A stretch of 64,000 nt of DNA from Casuarius casuarius (lineage: Eukaryota; Chordata; Aves; Casuariiformes; Casuariidae), in the NCBI GenBank assembly GCA_003342895.1, contig PTFA01000012.1, positions 7,798,252 to 7,862,251 on the forward strand, given 5' to 3'. Positions 13,985 to 27,530 of the stretch are shown here, piece after piece (the first letter of the stretch is position 1; every line of letters begins with the position of its first letter). Below the pieces are notes generated by a model that worked only from the letters and a program-made list of their open reading frames with translations, had not been told where the DNA came from and searched no databases. A program made the position numbers and the translations under genes.

Positions 13985-14485
13985 TGTCCAGATTGTCACA
14001 AAATTGATTAATTTTGTCCTGATTCTCATTTTCTCAACAATCTTTGTCTTATGAATGGATGAATATAATTTTACTCTGGGTTCTCTTTGCAATCTTAAGA
14101 TTGTCACAAGAATGGATTGGGTGTCGTTTTCTCTTCTTGTTACAGTCTTTGTCATGAGTTCTCACAGACCTTTAATGCTTGATATGTTCTCATTCTCATT
14201 ACATATTCTCATTCCCATAACAAAGATTATAATGAGAGAAGAAAATGTCATAAAATTAATCCATTCTCATAACAGACTGTAATGAGGACAGAAAATGGAA
14301 CAAAATTAATCCATTCCTATAACAATGTGAAGACTGTAATGAGAACAGAAAATGGCATGAAATTTATCCTTCTTGTGACAATCTTAAAATTGTACCAGGG
14401 CAGGAAAGGATACAAGATTAACTGGCCTCCAAGACAAACGCTGGAGCTAGAACTGAATATCTTACCAAAGTAATCCATTCTTGTG
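13985..14485. repeat. Degenerate 50-57 bp repeat units in two opposing arms
   Basis: The right arm (about 14219-14485) carries direct copies of a unit with the order AAAGACTGTAATGAG, AGAAAATG, AAAATTAATCCATTC, then TTGTGACAA or similar; copies begin near 14221, 14271 and 14321, with more diverged copies after 14375. Successive TAATGAG-type landmarks at about 14231, 14281 and 14338 give periods of 50 and 57. The left arm (about 13985-14155) carries the same unit in reverse complement, at least three copies, with words such as GATTGTCACAA and CAATCTTTGTC. A spacer of about 60 bases (14160-14220), rich in TTCTCATT, separates the arms. The 161-codon minus-strand open frame at 13670-14155 runs through the left arm and is best read as a by-product of the repeat. 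Confidence 0.75.
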
Positions 14486-17400
14486 ACAACACCCAAAGGT
14501 GTAATTCTGTGGTTGTGTGGAGATGCCATATGTAAATCCCTAACCACTTTAAAGTCCCCTAAAATAGGTTGAGACTTCTACCTTTATTGCCACAGAGGAC
14601 TAAAAAAAATATAGCTTGTAACACTCAGACTTTATGGTCAAAATTCTGGTTCATGACTGGAAACAAGTCATGTAAGTAATATCATTAGAATTTAAAGTAC
14701 TTAAGTACTCTGTAACTCTGAAAACTCGTTATTTTGTATTGAAAAAGTGGGCCAAATACTTCAGGAGATACTTTTGGCCTTGGGGCTTTTTTCCGTATTG
14801 CATAAAAGCTTTAAAGCATCTCATTCCTCATGTATGTAGGGCTTCATTTACACCAAAAACACTTTAAGCACCTCAGTCAAAAGTTCTGACCCACAAACCT
14901 CTCCTCAGTGCACCCCTGTTGACACCTGGGGGTACAGACAGTCTCAGTTTTCCATGTCTGAGTAGCTTGTGGAAGTGCCTGGGTCTTACCTTGACAGGAG
15001 ATTTGAGGATTGAATGGTACCTCCTCCCGCCTGTCCCATTGACTATCTTCTGATGCAGCGCTCTACTTGCAGTGGATCCCCTTCCAAGGTGTCCAACTCT
15101 CTCTCCCTCTGTGTAAAGAGACTCAACAGCTAATCCAGGTTGGTAGATGCTGCTCTGGCAGAATAAAGTGAAGAGTTAGGTAAGGCAACATTCAGTATGG
15201 CAGAGCACACATCCTTTGCGGGAACTTAGCTCATACTCTGGTCATGAAATGGTAATCACTAAGAAATGAGCATTTGCCAAACATTGCCTCTTAGGGGCAT
15301 AAGCATGCTTTAAAAACATGAAGGTAATATTTTTTAATCATAATTTATACCACATTAAATTTAAAATACTCTCCATGTCTTATAAGAATTTAGTAATCTA
15401 TACTGATTTTTTGCTTTAAAAACACTCAGTGCTCTTTTTTAAAGTCCAACTTTTTTTTCTCTGCTTTATGAATATTCTGGACAAAATACTTGACCCATGA
15501 TAATCCTCTATGATGTTCTTGAAAGGAATTGTCTTTGTGTGGCCTCATGCATGAAAATGAAGCCATTGTCTTTGACTCCTATCTATTCCATTTGATAGGA
15601 TACGCTCTCTTTAGTAAGCTATTAATATATCTTCTGTTGTCCCCAGACTATTGATCTATCCAAGACAGAGCTGTGGTGTTGAACTCCCAGTAGCTTTTAT
15701 TTTTACCATGACAAACATGCACCATTACAGCTGGGAATTTTTGTTCAATGCAGTTCTTAGACTGTTTTCTGAAAAATGTGACCAGAGGTGCTTTCCCATC
15801 ATTTAACTCCCAAGCATTTTCACCCTGTACAGTATTGGGTATATAATTGTGTAGCATAAGTGAAGGCTAACTACTCTTATCCAAACTTATGTGCCTCATA
15901 ATATAACCAGTACTTTCTTCATTAACCTATGTAAATTCGAGTAGTAATAAGCAAAGAAATTGCAGTGAGTCATTTCTTCTTTGTGTCATCCTTTTATCCA
16001 TTCAGGCTTGCATTTTCTTTTGGATTGGCTTAAATTTGCAAAATCTGATAATGAGCATTCAGAGTTACCACTGAATTTTGAAAAATAATCCTGCACGTTT
16101 CCCAATATTTTTCCCTGCTGGAACAGTTCCTTGTTCACACTCTTAGCCTTTCGCACTCCTTGTCCACTCAGGTCAAAACCCGTTGTTCAATAAAACCAGG
16201 GAGAATTCCTTCCCTATGCCTTATCTTCTCTTACCTGAAATGTGAGCTCACTGAGGTGGAGACCACTCGCTTTATCTGTTTCTAAAGTACCATGTACATG
16301 TGCAAAGGCATGGGCTTATTTTTCAGAGGCTCTCACTTTTTAGCAGGTCTCAAGCAGTAATATTTGCTAGCTGTTCCTTCACCTCTGAGCTCTGAAAACC
16401 GTAAGTCCTTCAAAAATTCCATTTGCTACTGAACTGTACATTTCCAGTAAACTGAATTCCTAGTGCTTGGCTGAGAAAGGGAATGGGAATACAATGGCTG
16501 AAGCTTAGTCCAGAAATATATTGTGGTAACGATTTTAAAGGGTACGCAATCTAGAAGTGACCGAGGCTTGTAACAGTTCCATCTGGTTTTAGTTAGTTTT
16601 CATCACTGTCGTGTTAAGTTTCAGCTGTGGGGTGCTTTCCAACTTGAGAATTCCTATAAGCCACCTGACAATAGATTCTACGCATTTTATACACAGTTTA
16701 CTAAGAAATTGTAATGGCTTCTCTGTGATATGGATCTTAAAGATTCCTTTGGTGTTTTATAGATGTATTGCTAGAATGGATAGTGCACATGGAATTAGAT
16801 ACTTCGTCTAATTCAGAATTCAGTGGAGCTTTTGCTAAGCAAAGTAAGTTCTAATGAATATATTGTATGTAAATACATATTTTTCATAAATGATATGGGT
16901 ATAATTTGGGATGTAGTTTATAATTTCACTTCATGCAGCCTTACAGTAGGAGCTGATAACCCACAGGAACCATTGCTGTTTTTCTTCTCATATTTTATCA
17001 TTATTTTTTCATAAGCTGTTGGCCTGCGTACGCTCTTACAAGTGAGAAAAGAACTATTTTGGAGTTCTGAAGCTATGCGGCCGTAGAACTTTCCCCTCTG
17101 CCAGCCAACCTGCACTGACTCAGTGTAAGTCACATCTTACCAGTAAAATATTCATTTGACTGTAGACAGTTCATGACTTATTTATGAATAGGTATGTTTT
17201 TATGGGGTGCAGAATTAACTCTAATCTCTATAGCAGACAGATGCTGAAAAGGAAAGGTAGGCAGTGACTGCAGTTGCCTATGCAACTGTCAGTCAGTGCA
17301 TATAAATACTTTACTTTTTTACGTCTCACAGTAATAGAGTACTTGACATTTGGTTGCACTTTATTCTATAACCAAAAAGGTATGGGAATGGTTGGAAAGA

Positions 17401-18817
17401 CAATGAAATTAAATATTCTCTATAATGCTATGTATATATGGGTTTTCATTATATATTAAAGTAACTGTATTGGCATCTTTCCCCAGCAAAGTGTGGGGTT
17501 TTTTGCCCTTAATCAGCCTCCCTAGTTTAAAAACTGCAATACAGTGAGAACCCTAAGGCTGTATTACACAGCCAAAGCTTTTACATTTTGGGCAGCTGGA
17601 TCATGATTAACAATGTAAGTGCACAAAATAATTAAATTACATTTTTACAATGTTTTATGCTAAAGTGATCTTCTTTGGCCAGGTCACTTGCTGGCCAACA
17701 AAGTGAGAATTTATTTTCAAGTTTTAAACAAAATGTGGAGGGTTTCACATTTTCTAAAGAAGAACATGAACTCAATATGTTTTTGGCATCAGCCACAGTT
17801 ACGAAAAGAAAAGGAAGTCCTGGGAGCCCAATCAATCCTTAATGTCCTAGATTTATATTGCAGGTTTGTATTATCCCAGACTCCATGCAGTTAATGCAGC
17901 TCATTCAGAATGCATGTTGACCTGTAGCTATGGAATAAATCTGAGATAGGCAGAGTTTACACACGCAGATCAATCACACAGAATGAGCCCAGTATTTCTG
18001 ATGTATTTGGGATGCACTGGCCTCACCCCCTTGGAGCCAGCGTGTGATCCTAGAGTGGCTATTTCTCTGGGAATCTGGGACAGTGAGCACCGAACTGTTC
18101 AACTATGTTGCCTGAAAATGGCTTCAGCTCTAAGATAAATTATTACAGTTGGCAAAGTCTAACAAAAGTGATGGTTTACTGTCAAAACCCTATCTGTGTT
18201 ACCGTAATAGGTAGGGGCTAGAACAAACGGATTATGAGAAGATTCGAAGGATAGCTCAGTATTGATGCTTTCATGTGTTGTGTTCCCTTTTGATCTGGAA
18301 ATAAGGCTGAAAGCCTCTTCCAGATGTTCAAAAATTCCTGTCCAGTTTGTTCTACACATTTATACCCAGGGCCAGATTATACCCTTAGCTCTTTGTCCAG
18401 CTTTGTGACAGTGCAAGGCCGTGCTAGGCTTGAGAGAAATGAGAGGAATTCTTCCTTGGAAGACATAGCATAAGCTGTAGTGCTGGGAAGCACATGCTTC
18501 CTGAATGGGCCCTTGGGATACAGTGATACCCTGCCCTGGCCACAGCTGTTCTGTCGGGGGAGGGAAAACAAGAGTAAGGCTCCCAAACCTACTCTTCCTC
18601 CTTTTTTTATTAGTGATGTCATACAGTATTTAACTGTCAAGTGCAAGCTTACTCTGTCCATGTCCCAGGTGACCAAAATACATGAAAAAACACTTATGAG
18701 TACCGCACCTACAGCTACTGGGTGATGATACCTCCAACTAGTTAGCACAGGGAAGAGGAAGCAGAAGGGTCCTTCCCTGCTCCCATCCCTCACAGCTTCA
18801 CAGGGATGCAAGCTGGG

Positions 18818-18841
18818 TTTTTTTTTTTGTTTTTTTTTTTT
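18818..18841. repeat. Poly-T run (24 nt, one G)
   Basis: Eleven T, one G at 18829, then twelve T. It could be the poly-A end of a minus-strand retroposed copy, but no recognisable source sequence lies next to it, so a simple homopolymer is the safer call. Confidence 0.9.
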
Positions 18842-18854
18842 CCAGTTTTCAGGC

Positions 18855-18903
18855 AGATACCTGATTCACCATTTTCTGTAGACACCTGATGCACCATTTC
18901 TGT
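18855..18903. repeat. Imperfect 24-25 bp tandem duplication
   Basis: Two adjacent copies of a unit reading AGA(T/C)ACCTGAT(T/G)CACC followed by ATTTCTGT occupy 18855-18879 and 18880-18903, differing by two substitutions and one T. The poly-T run lies just upstream. Confidence 0.85.
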
Positions 18904-21900
18904 TTTTCATATAGGAATGAAATCAAGACTTTCTAATTGCTTAAGAAGGAGATAATGAGTTCTACAAAAAATATTTTTCTATTACATCAACTCCTATTTA
19001 CCTGTTGTTATAACTAGCAGACTGTGATTATGTAGGAATAATAGTTGCTCGCTCGGTAGTTATTGATCTGCTTTCTGGTTTGATGAGAGGTCTGTGCTAA
19101 GCTGTGAGAGGAAGCGGAAGCCCCACAGGTCTGATCTCAGTGTGAGATGCCTCTGCCTTTCCCAAAGCTGTGAGTCTGGCTGGACCCCCTGTTCAACAGG
19201 TAGAGGTGAAATTTCAACCTCAGTATGAACTTTCTCGAAGCCTGGTGATACTTATATCCAGGATTTTGGGTTGCTTCCAGCTCTAATCCTATTATTTGCT
19301 TCAGCCATTCAAAGATCATCTTATCCATCAAACAGCTATTTAAAATGTGTTTTTATGAATAAATCGGTTTCCTACAGAGATGCAGGGATTGGACTGAATT
19401 TTGTATCATTCCCTTTATATCTCTGTATGTGTTAGTGTTAAACTGAAAATTACAGTTTGGCCAACTGATTCTGTCTGCTGCCTGATTGTTTGTTACTTTA
19501 AATGCATCCATTGTTCTTCTTAATTAATTTCAGAAGATGCAGAGTACACAACCTGGAAAGGATCACGTATCTTTTAACCCTGACACTAGAAAAGGGACTA
19601 ACGCCTGAGGAGGGAGAGTATGGGAGAGGACCGCTACGCCACCTCACGCACTGACAGGTCTTCCATAATTTATTATACTTTATTCTCAGTTTTAGGGTCT
19701 GACTGGACACAGCAGTGCTGTCTTTTCAAGTTATTTGTTTAGTGTGCTTTAACACTGTCACACTGATAGCAAGATATTTGAGACCTGTGAGTGCACTTTG
19801 AAAACCAGATTCTAAGCTCTCTGTAAATCGTCCAATTTCCAGTGATTCAAAGAGGATTATGACTTACCTCACACAGAAAGGAAAAAAGGTAGTTGTTCTT
19901 TCTCATCAATTTCTCCCGGCTATAAGAGGTGCACCAGTCATGAAAAAGTGTCCCATTAATCCTGTGCTGGAAGTCACTGGGAGAGGCAACTGGACAGCTT
20001 CAGGCAGGGTTTTCTGTTTGGTAGTGATTTGTAGAGGTTTCGCGACTGGGAAACGGAAGAGATTTTATAGGGTTACTCATTTCTCCTGGAAATAATGACC
20101 TAGGGCCACCTTTCAGAAGATGATGTCAGATACGCAAAATGACTGACACAATTCAGGTTTCTAACTGATTGATTAAAATGAGAGGAAGGCACCTTCTTGC
20201 ACACATTTGAAAATCCGTTAGGTACCTGTCTGCATATTTAGGCACCAAAATGCCTTCAGTTAGTTGCTTCTTCTCTGTAGAATGCTACAGGACTGTTCTT
20301 TTCTTGTTTTCAAAGGAGTTTAAATGTGATATTATTTAATATTCTTATAGACATATTTCTTACCATTTCCTGAAGTATTTAGAAAGCTGCTGAATCATTT
20401 GCAAAGGAAGTTTGCCTCTTTTACTAAAGACACTGCTTTAGACAACATTTATGCCTTTTTTTCTCATCCTTTTGATTTGAAGAGGGTAATTGGGCTATAG
20501 TTCAAGTGTGTCTGAGTGTGTGTCTCTCTGTTCACCTTATTTGAGATGCAAATTGGACACTTAGAAATGTTGCTCCTTTGGTTCAGTTTATGTGAGGGTG
20601 AACTAAAAAGGAATGAGATCCTCAGATCTTTGCAAATTTATTTGTTGACCATAACAATGTTTAATTAAATATTTTTATGCAATGTCTTTACCCAAATCTA
20701 AAGATTTCAATTTTCTTTTCAGATGAGTTTCTGATTTTACCTCAGTATTACAGCTGCACAGGCAGGAACAAAGATGCCAGTAAACTGAAATATCAGTAAA
20801 TTGTTAAGGACCTCCTGGGCTCTCGGTTTCAGTCTAACTATGGATGACATAATCTTAATTTTTGTAAAATGAAATAAAGCTTTCTATGGTTATATTCTGC
20901 CAATGAATTATAATATTGGCACCAGGATTAGTGATGGGAATCAGCCTTTAACACCTCTGTGTTAATAGCTCCGAACATGATGCTATCTGAAATACCCACC
21001 CACAAATCATATAGTTCCTACAGCTAACCTACACTTACAATTCCAGCGTTTCATGTGACAGTCTGAGGTAACTGTTGGTAAAGATTTGATTTTTAATGGC
21101 GGTGCTTTTAACTCTGCTCTCTGCAGAACCCTTGCAAGTTAAGTTAAAAATAGCACTGCCATATGGATTGTTAACCTGAAGGTCATAATAATGCTCATTT
21201 TCCGGATAGCAAGACACAATATTTTTTTCCTTTTGCAACAGTAACTAAAAGTGTTGAAAAGGCTTAGAATCACTGCAGTGAGATGCATGCAAACCTGCTT
21301 CAAGCCATATTAAAGTATTGTCTGTTTTAGGAGAGGAGAGAACTTTAAAATCTGGCTCATATCCTCAGATGTGCTGACAGGTAGCAAATTTGCTTGTAAT
21401 TCAGCTTTGCACTTCCATTGCACATCAGATTGCAGGACACAGTTTCCCAGTTGGAGAGGCTCACTATTGGGCACATAACATTTGGGACTACTGAAACCCA
21501 CCTTGTCCTGGAGGTACTTCTTCCTAACAGTACTATGATTACCAGAAACCCTTTGTTACCCAATTAAATATGTTTAAGATTATCTGTGGCTGCTGATATT
21601 CACAGACCTGCTGTATTATTTTCCGTTATTTTGTCCTTAGAATAATGAAATGTTAATGGAAAAGAGGAATCCTTTATATTATATGGCTGTCACAGAAAAG
21701 TCATCCTGGCTATGAAGTAAAAGAGCAAACCGATAAGGAGCAGCTAAATAAAGAGTAATATTTAATTCAGATGTAAAGTCAAGGAGCATTTGTCAGCATT
21801 TACATAAAAGAATGCTATAAACTTGAAGGCTGACAACTAACAGAATTTATATATTCTCACATGCATGGTAGACTGAAAGCTTTAATCTATTTCAGTTAGT

Positions 21901-23738
21901 AGGAGCTGGTGAGAAAGGAGTATTTTCCTGTCTTTACCTATATACACAGAAATATTTCCTTCAAAATGTTTAAAGCTAGAAAAGAAACACCCTGTTCATT
22001 TCAGGGCACTGTATGCAAGCAGGACAGAGCTCTCTGGGTTAACTGGCTCAGCATCAGCATGAAGGGATAAATAATAGAATGGAAATATAGTGTTAAGTGA
22101 ATGTAAAATGGGAATTTGCATTTATCTCAAATCAGCTTTGAATTAATTGTTCCAAAATTTCGATTGATTTATTAGACAATCCCATTAAGAGAGGCATACA
22201 AATTGAAAGTGAAATTTGGCAGTTTATTCAAAGAGAGGTAAGTCTGTTGGAATATAAAGTGAAGAAATGTACAAAATGTAGAACCTTATAAAAAAATTCA
22301 GCCTTAGCCAGATGTTGAAAACCAAGTCTGAATTTGCCTCACCTTAAATTTGATCTACTTTACCGTTAAGCAGTAGGCTGCTCGTACTTGCTATGGAATG
22401 GTATACTTGATTGTGTTTAAACACACCATTATTCTAATTCAAATTGCCTTGCCTAGTTTCTGCCTAGCAATATGGTGGCAAGACTGAAAAAAAAGGTGGT
22501 GCTGTTTCAAAAACATATGTATTCTTCTAATTTTGGTCCAAGCAGGAATGCTCTGCCAGTGCCAGAACTCTTTATTCAGCTGCTCTTTAACTTCCCAGCC
22601 AGGCTGACTTTTCTGTAGTGCGATGGATGGGGGGATAAGCACCTCTGTGCAATGTGGCGTCCTGCTCCATTCCAGCGCACAGTGAGAGATGGAGCTGAGA
22701 CACCAACATGACGTGCAAGGCTCAGGACAACAGCCATGTGGCACCATCATCAGAAGCCTGTAACTCAGTTATAAGGGTGCTGCCCTCAGATGTTGGCAAG
22801 GTGCCTACCCACCGCCTGTGTCCCATGCAGAGCTTTGCTCTGACTGAAGCAGATTCAGATGATTAATGCAATGAGAAGAATCTCTCTCATCCATTCGGCC
22901 TGTTCTCTCAGCCCCTCCTGGTCTACAACTCACCTCCCCAGAAGAAGAAAACCTTTATTTTCCTGCTCCTGCAAAGTGGATGCCTCAGACCATATTGATT
23001 TGAAAGTGTATGCAGGTGATTCCTTATTTCTTCTCAGATCTCCTATGCTGAGAAGGATGAGGGTGAAAACTAATAATGAGAAGTTTCAACAAATCAGCTG
23101 ACCTGCGTTTACTGCAATGTGGAAGCTGCAGTCGCCTGTGTGCCAAGCACAGGCTACCTCAAGCAGCAGTCACAGAACTGACACGCACAAAATCAGTCAA
23201 TACAGTTTTTCAAAGTTCCTTGAGAAGAAAAGCAAAGATCATAAATTGAGAAGCAGGTTTTTGTTATTTCAGATGCCTATATCTAGTGTAACTATCAGGG
23301 TGGGTATCATTTGGCCAGATGAGCTGCATGGTGAGAAATGAATCTTATTTCATTTGATCCAAACTGTGGAATGTAATGTTGTGAAGCTCTGAAATAATTG
23401 TGGATGTTAAAAATGGCAACAATAAGTTAGTTTTCAAATTATGGCCATCAAGGAAACTTATGTGATGTGGAATGAAGGAAATACTGTGTAAAGCAAATTA
23501 TTAAGCTTTAGAACCCTCATATATTAAAGTCTCTCTGTTGTGCCATGAAAGACCTGGTATTAGGTAAGCCCCATATAGTGTGATTGAATGTGTTCAAAGA
23601 AGAGCTGAAAATGATGATAAAAAGGCTGAACTGGGAATAAAGACTGAATGTGAAAACTTTCTGTAAAAATTGAATTGTGCCAAAGTATTGTAACTTAAAG
23701 AAAAGGTGAAAAAGAGAAAAAATAAGGTTAAAATAGAG

Positions 23739-23749
23739 ATATATATATA
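23739..23749. repeat. Short (AT)n microsatellite
   Basis: Five and a half AT dinucleotides in an A-rich context. Too short for any functional inference. Confidence 0.85.
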
Positions 23750-25229
23750 AATCAAACTAAAACACTCCTGATAGATAGGAGTGCATGGCAATCGATAAAA
23801 ATTACACTTTGTATTCACTCAAAGACGGGAGAGATCTAATTAATGTTTAGCCTCATAAAAAAGGTTTAAAATCAAGATTTCATTCCCTTTGAATGAAAGA
23901 GTTTTCATATAATTCTACCAGAGAGGGTTTAATAAATACCCTCTGCATGGATATTAGTGGAATATACTGGTTGCTAAGCTACTGCAAAACAGCTTTTTTT
24001 TTTTTAATTTTCCTGTTGTTAAGTGATTGCTGGACTAGGGTGCACTGATAGATTGGTTATGGGTGCACAGACCCAGAGAGTATTTTTGAAGTCCACTCAA
24101 GACCATTTGTCCATGTGTGCAGGCATAAGCACCGTAACTCTTTCAGGCTACACATGGGAGAAGGGTCTCATTGTCTTTCCCCAGCAGTTCATAATTCGGA
24201 AGATTGAAGCAGATTCTGGCCTTTGACAAATTAATATAATGCTTGAAACATTCAGAATTGATTTGCATCTAGTAAGTATGTCCTCAACAGGCTTTTTTCC
24301 ATATCTGTGGCAAACAGAGAGGGGAAGCAGCCTTGTGGATTTGGGGGCGAATAACAATGAAAGTAAGTTGTAGTCCTTTAACCACCTCTCATTAAGTGTG
24401 ACAACACTCATATCAAAGCCTATTGCAGTTAAATGTTGAAGGGAATCAAGTGCTGTAGTAAGATACAAAAAAATGCAGTTACTGTTTCTGTTATGTATTA
24501 GGTATAATAAATAGCAAAAGCAGGACTATTCCTTATGTGTCTTTCTTATAATTTCATTGTACACTAGGAGGTCATTTTCATTAAGTCTGTTTTCACTGCC
24601 AGGCTGAATTTTATCTATTTCCTTTTGATTCCCCATTATTGAAGTATCTGAGCACTTCACAAAATCTATACAGCCTCAGAACATCCTTATGAGGTAGGAA
24701 ACTGTTATCATCACCCTTGTTAAGGGAAAAGAGCACTTATCAAGTTAATTGGGAGTAGGCTCGAATGCTTAGTATCGATTCATCTTTTTGGTAGGAATAG
24801 GAACTAGACATGTGGGAAAATGTCTCTTTTTAAGTATGACTTATTTTGTCCTTTTTGTTTTCTTTCTTGCCAGTTATCCATAGATTGTTTTAAAAATAGG
24901 TGCACACCTAGATGTAGATTGACCTATATCAGGGAACTGCTTAGCTCTCGGTACTTAATAGCTGCTGCTGCTGGACCGTGGCAGCCTCTGTATACAAGAG
25001 ATTTGATTTTTGATGCAGTGCGTGACCTGGTGGCATCAGGATGTAGCTCCAGCATGTGGACCGCTACTGGAAGCAGGTCTAACGAGAGGCCACCAGCTTG
25101 GCTTCTCCATCAGCCCCGTGCAGCGCTGCTGACAGAAGGAGGCTGCATGTCCTCACACCGTGCCCCTGCCCCTCATCCTTCTCCTCGCCTTCCTGCTTTA
25201 TTTCTGTATATCTCTGCCTGGGCAGGCAG

Positions 25230-25254
25230 CTAGTTCCTTTCAGCAAGGAACTAG
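25230..25254. repeat. Perfect 10-bp inverted repeat with 5-base loop
   Basis: CTAGTTCCTT at 25230-25239 is followed by TCAGC and then its exact reverse complement AAGGAACTAG at 25245-25254. A second small inverted motif, GCCTG-GG-CAGGC, lies just upstream at 25217-25228. Transcribed, this would make a short stable stem-loop; no T-rich terminator logic applies in a eukaryotic nucleus. The stem is too short for a microRNA precursor unless extended by imperfect pairing. Confidence 0.85.
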
Positions 25255-26437
25255 TCTTTACACTGTGTCCCTTAGATCAGGAGGACATAAAGAGATGCTT
25301 CTAAGCCTGGCTAGACCTCAGGATTTGCTTCAAATTATTCTATGATTGCATGAAAGAGAAATAAGATACAATATTTTCTTAATATGAAACAAAACAGGGT
25401 TTTTTGTGCTGAATGTGTATGACCTGATTTCCCATCCCTTGTGTTGCAGCACAACTTCTGAAAACATATTTTTCTTATGAAGCATGTATTTTATTGTTCT
25501 TGTGAGTTCATGGCTCCTAAGGGCAACATTTTACAAGAACTGAAAATATCTGAGGCCAAGGAAAACAAGAATGGAATTTCTGGAAGAAAAAAATCACATC
25601 CACGACTTTCTCAAACTTTGGGACCCAAGTATCTGTGACTTTTTAAAGGATCATTTGGTTCAGTTATACAGTTTATTTGCTGTGCTCTCTGTGTCACTGC
25701 TGCTCTCCAGTCTTTTTCTCTGTCTGCCTGGGACAAGCTGAAGCATCCATTTTGTGTGTTCAGTGAGCAATACCTTCTACAGCGTTAGTACTTCAAAGTT
25801 ACTGATTCCTTCGGAACAAAGTTGCCTAAATGTTTCGCTTCCCAGTGTCTTAATACATGATAAAACTTTTCAGACCAGACCGTGAATAAGTAGAAATTCT
25901 TACGGTTGTTCTTGCCCCAAATTTGTTTGTTATTGATCACATACGGAGCCGGTGTAGGCAACCGTGTGTGAGTGGCCTAATCTCTGGCAAATTTACACAC
26001 AACAAGAGCCTCTCCTGTCATACGAGGTACAGAGAGATGCATTAAAACTAACAAAGCAGAAAGGGGCCTGAAATTGAAGCAGTTTTTAAAATGACAGTTT
26101 AATGAAAGCAGTGTGAAAATACTATCAGTCTGATGGAAAACATCTGTCCTCAACTATTCTTGAATGATGGAAGGTTGCGAGGCACTCGAAGAATTTTTTA
26201 CCAGTCTGTGGTTATATCAACAGCAGGTCAGGCGTGACCTGTCTCCTTCAATACCCCAGCCGTGACACTCCGAAGCAGACAACCTTGCAGATGGTCCGTA
26301 GGTGCCGGCTCGGCCCTTTGGGGCTGAGGGAACCCTTCAGAGGTAGTGTGTGTCCTCGTCTGTGGATTTACAATTAAGTCGCAACTCTCATTGTTAATTT
26401 AAATAAAAACCTGGGAGTGTAAAATAACTAGCTTGAA

Positions 26438-26450
26438 ATATATATATATA
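26438..26450. repeat. Short (TA)n microsatellite
   Basis: About six TA dinucleotides in an AT-rich context. Confidence 0.85.
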
Positions 26451-27499
26451 AAATATTGTGGTAATGTTGTGCAGGAGATAGAGAGCCTTAATAAACGGCA
26501 TTACATAAATCTAGTACATTACCTATCCTTGTTTCTGAATCCATAAATACTAACTACAAACTCTGATGAAAGTGATTTGTCATTTTATCTGCACAGACTT
26601 CCTCAGTTTGCTGATGTGTGTTTAATGGCCTCAGGCAGCATTTCTTATCGATCACTTCCCTTTTCTGTCTAGTATTTTATACGCCACGTTCTCTTCTCAG
26701 AGCAATATTACATATCCAAACTCTGTCCTGATCGTAACCCACAAACAACCTTGATTGACAGTAGCAACAAGTTTCTCACTACTTTATATTCGCTTTTTAC
26801 ACTGTGATATCAATAGTGTCTCACTGCCAACATGTACATAAAATCATTTGCAATTCTAGCAGAGCTGTTCATGCTGCTGTGGTCAAGGGTATGCCATTAC
26901 TTCAAATTTAAAATCCTCTGATATAACTCAACAGTGCAAATTTGCTTCAGGCGGATGGCACAGAGGTTCTCAGATTCCATTTTTTCTCCAGAATGTGAAA
27001 CTAATTGGTCATTTTTTGTGTTCCAAAAAGGAAGAAAAAAAATCAAGGAAGAAGTTTGAAACAATTTAAAAGTGACTGAAATAAGTACTGTTAGAAAATA
27101 TATCCATACAGGTGATTAGTCTCTGATTTTTAAAAGAAATGCTGCAGAGAGGGTACTAATCAAATAAGAATACACACTGGGGTTTCCCCTCACTTTTCTG
27201 GAAAAATGCTGGAATCTAAATTTTGATGAGGTAATGTCAGTAGATTTATAACATACCATACTTTATATGTTTTTACATACACTTCCCTGAACTGGCTTCA
27301 GCGAGATTGGTGGTAATCAGAGCTGGGTTCCCGCAAAGAGCTGGCGTCTAAATCTCAGCCCTGCTTCTAGGATGTTGCTGGCAGGCTGCTTTCTCTGCTT
27401 CTGTTTTCATGTTTCTAGCCCTAAACCGAGTATATATCATTGAGGAGTGCCAGAAAGGCTACAGCAACTTTTTTCCTTTCTGCATGAACTGATGCAGGG

Positions 27500-27530
27500 G
27501 TTTTATGTCTGTGTGTTTTATGTCTGTGTT
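27500..27530. repeat. 15-bp tandem duplication, two copies
   Basis: GTTTTATGTCTGTGT occurs at 27500-27514 and again directly at 27515-27529, identical. Likely slippage. Confidence 0.9.

Larger units (their letters stand above)
14486..25229. other. Non-coding stretch, no gene seen
   Basis: Mostly unique AT-rich sequence with small simple repeats listed separately. Open frames up to 144 codons (18377-18811, minus) have no recognisable domain. A short GC-richer patch at about 25010-25200 has no identifiable gene. Confidence 0.65.

Noticed and set aside
13670..14155. 161-codon minus-strand open frame
   Set aside because: It overlaps the left arm of the degenerate repeat; the periodic sequence keeps the frame open. 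No recognisable domain.
18377..18811. 144-codon minus-strand open frame with a hydrophobic stretch
   Set aside because: A single hydrophobic segment and no family resemblance; no supporting splice or start signals seen.
22176..22237. Possible 62-bp exon ending in GAG|GTAAGT
   Set aside because: The donor is good, but the acceptor (TTTATTAG) has a weak pyrimidine tract and two frames are open, so nothing distinguishes it from chance.
24148..24468. 106-codon minus-strand open frame that briefly suggested a transposase fragment
   Set aside because: No catalytic motif or terminal repeats could be found, so the resemblance is not supportable.
24820..25233. 137-codon plus-strand open frame in a GC-richer patch
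   Set aside because: Composition-driven open frames exist in more than one frame here, and nothing recognisable is encoded.
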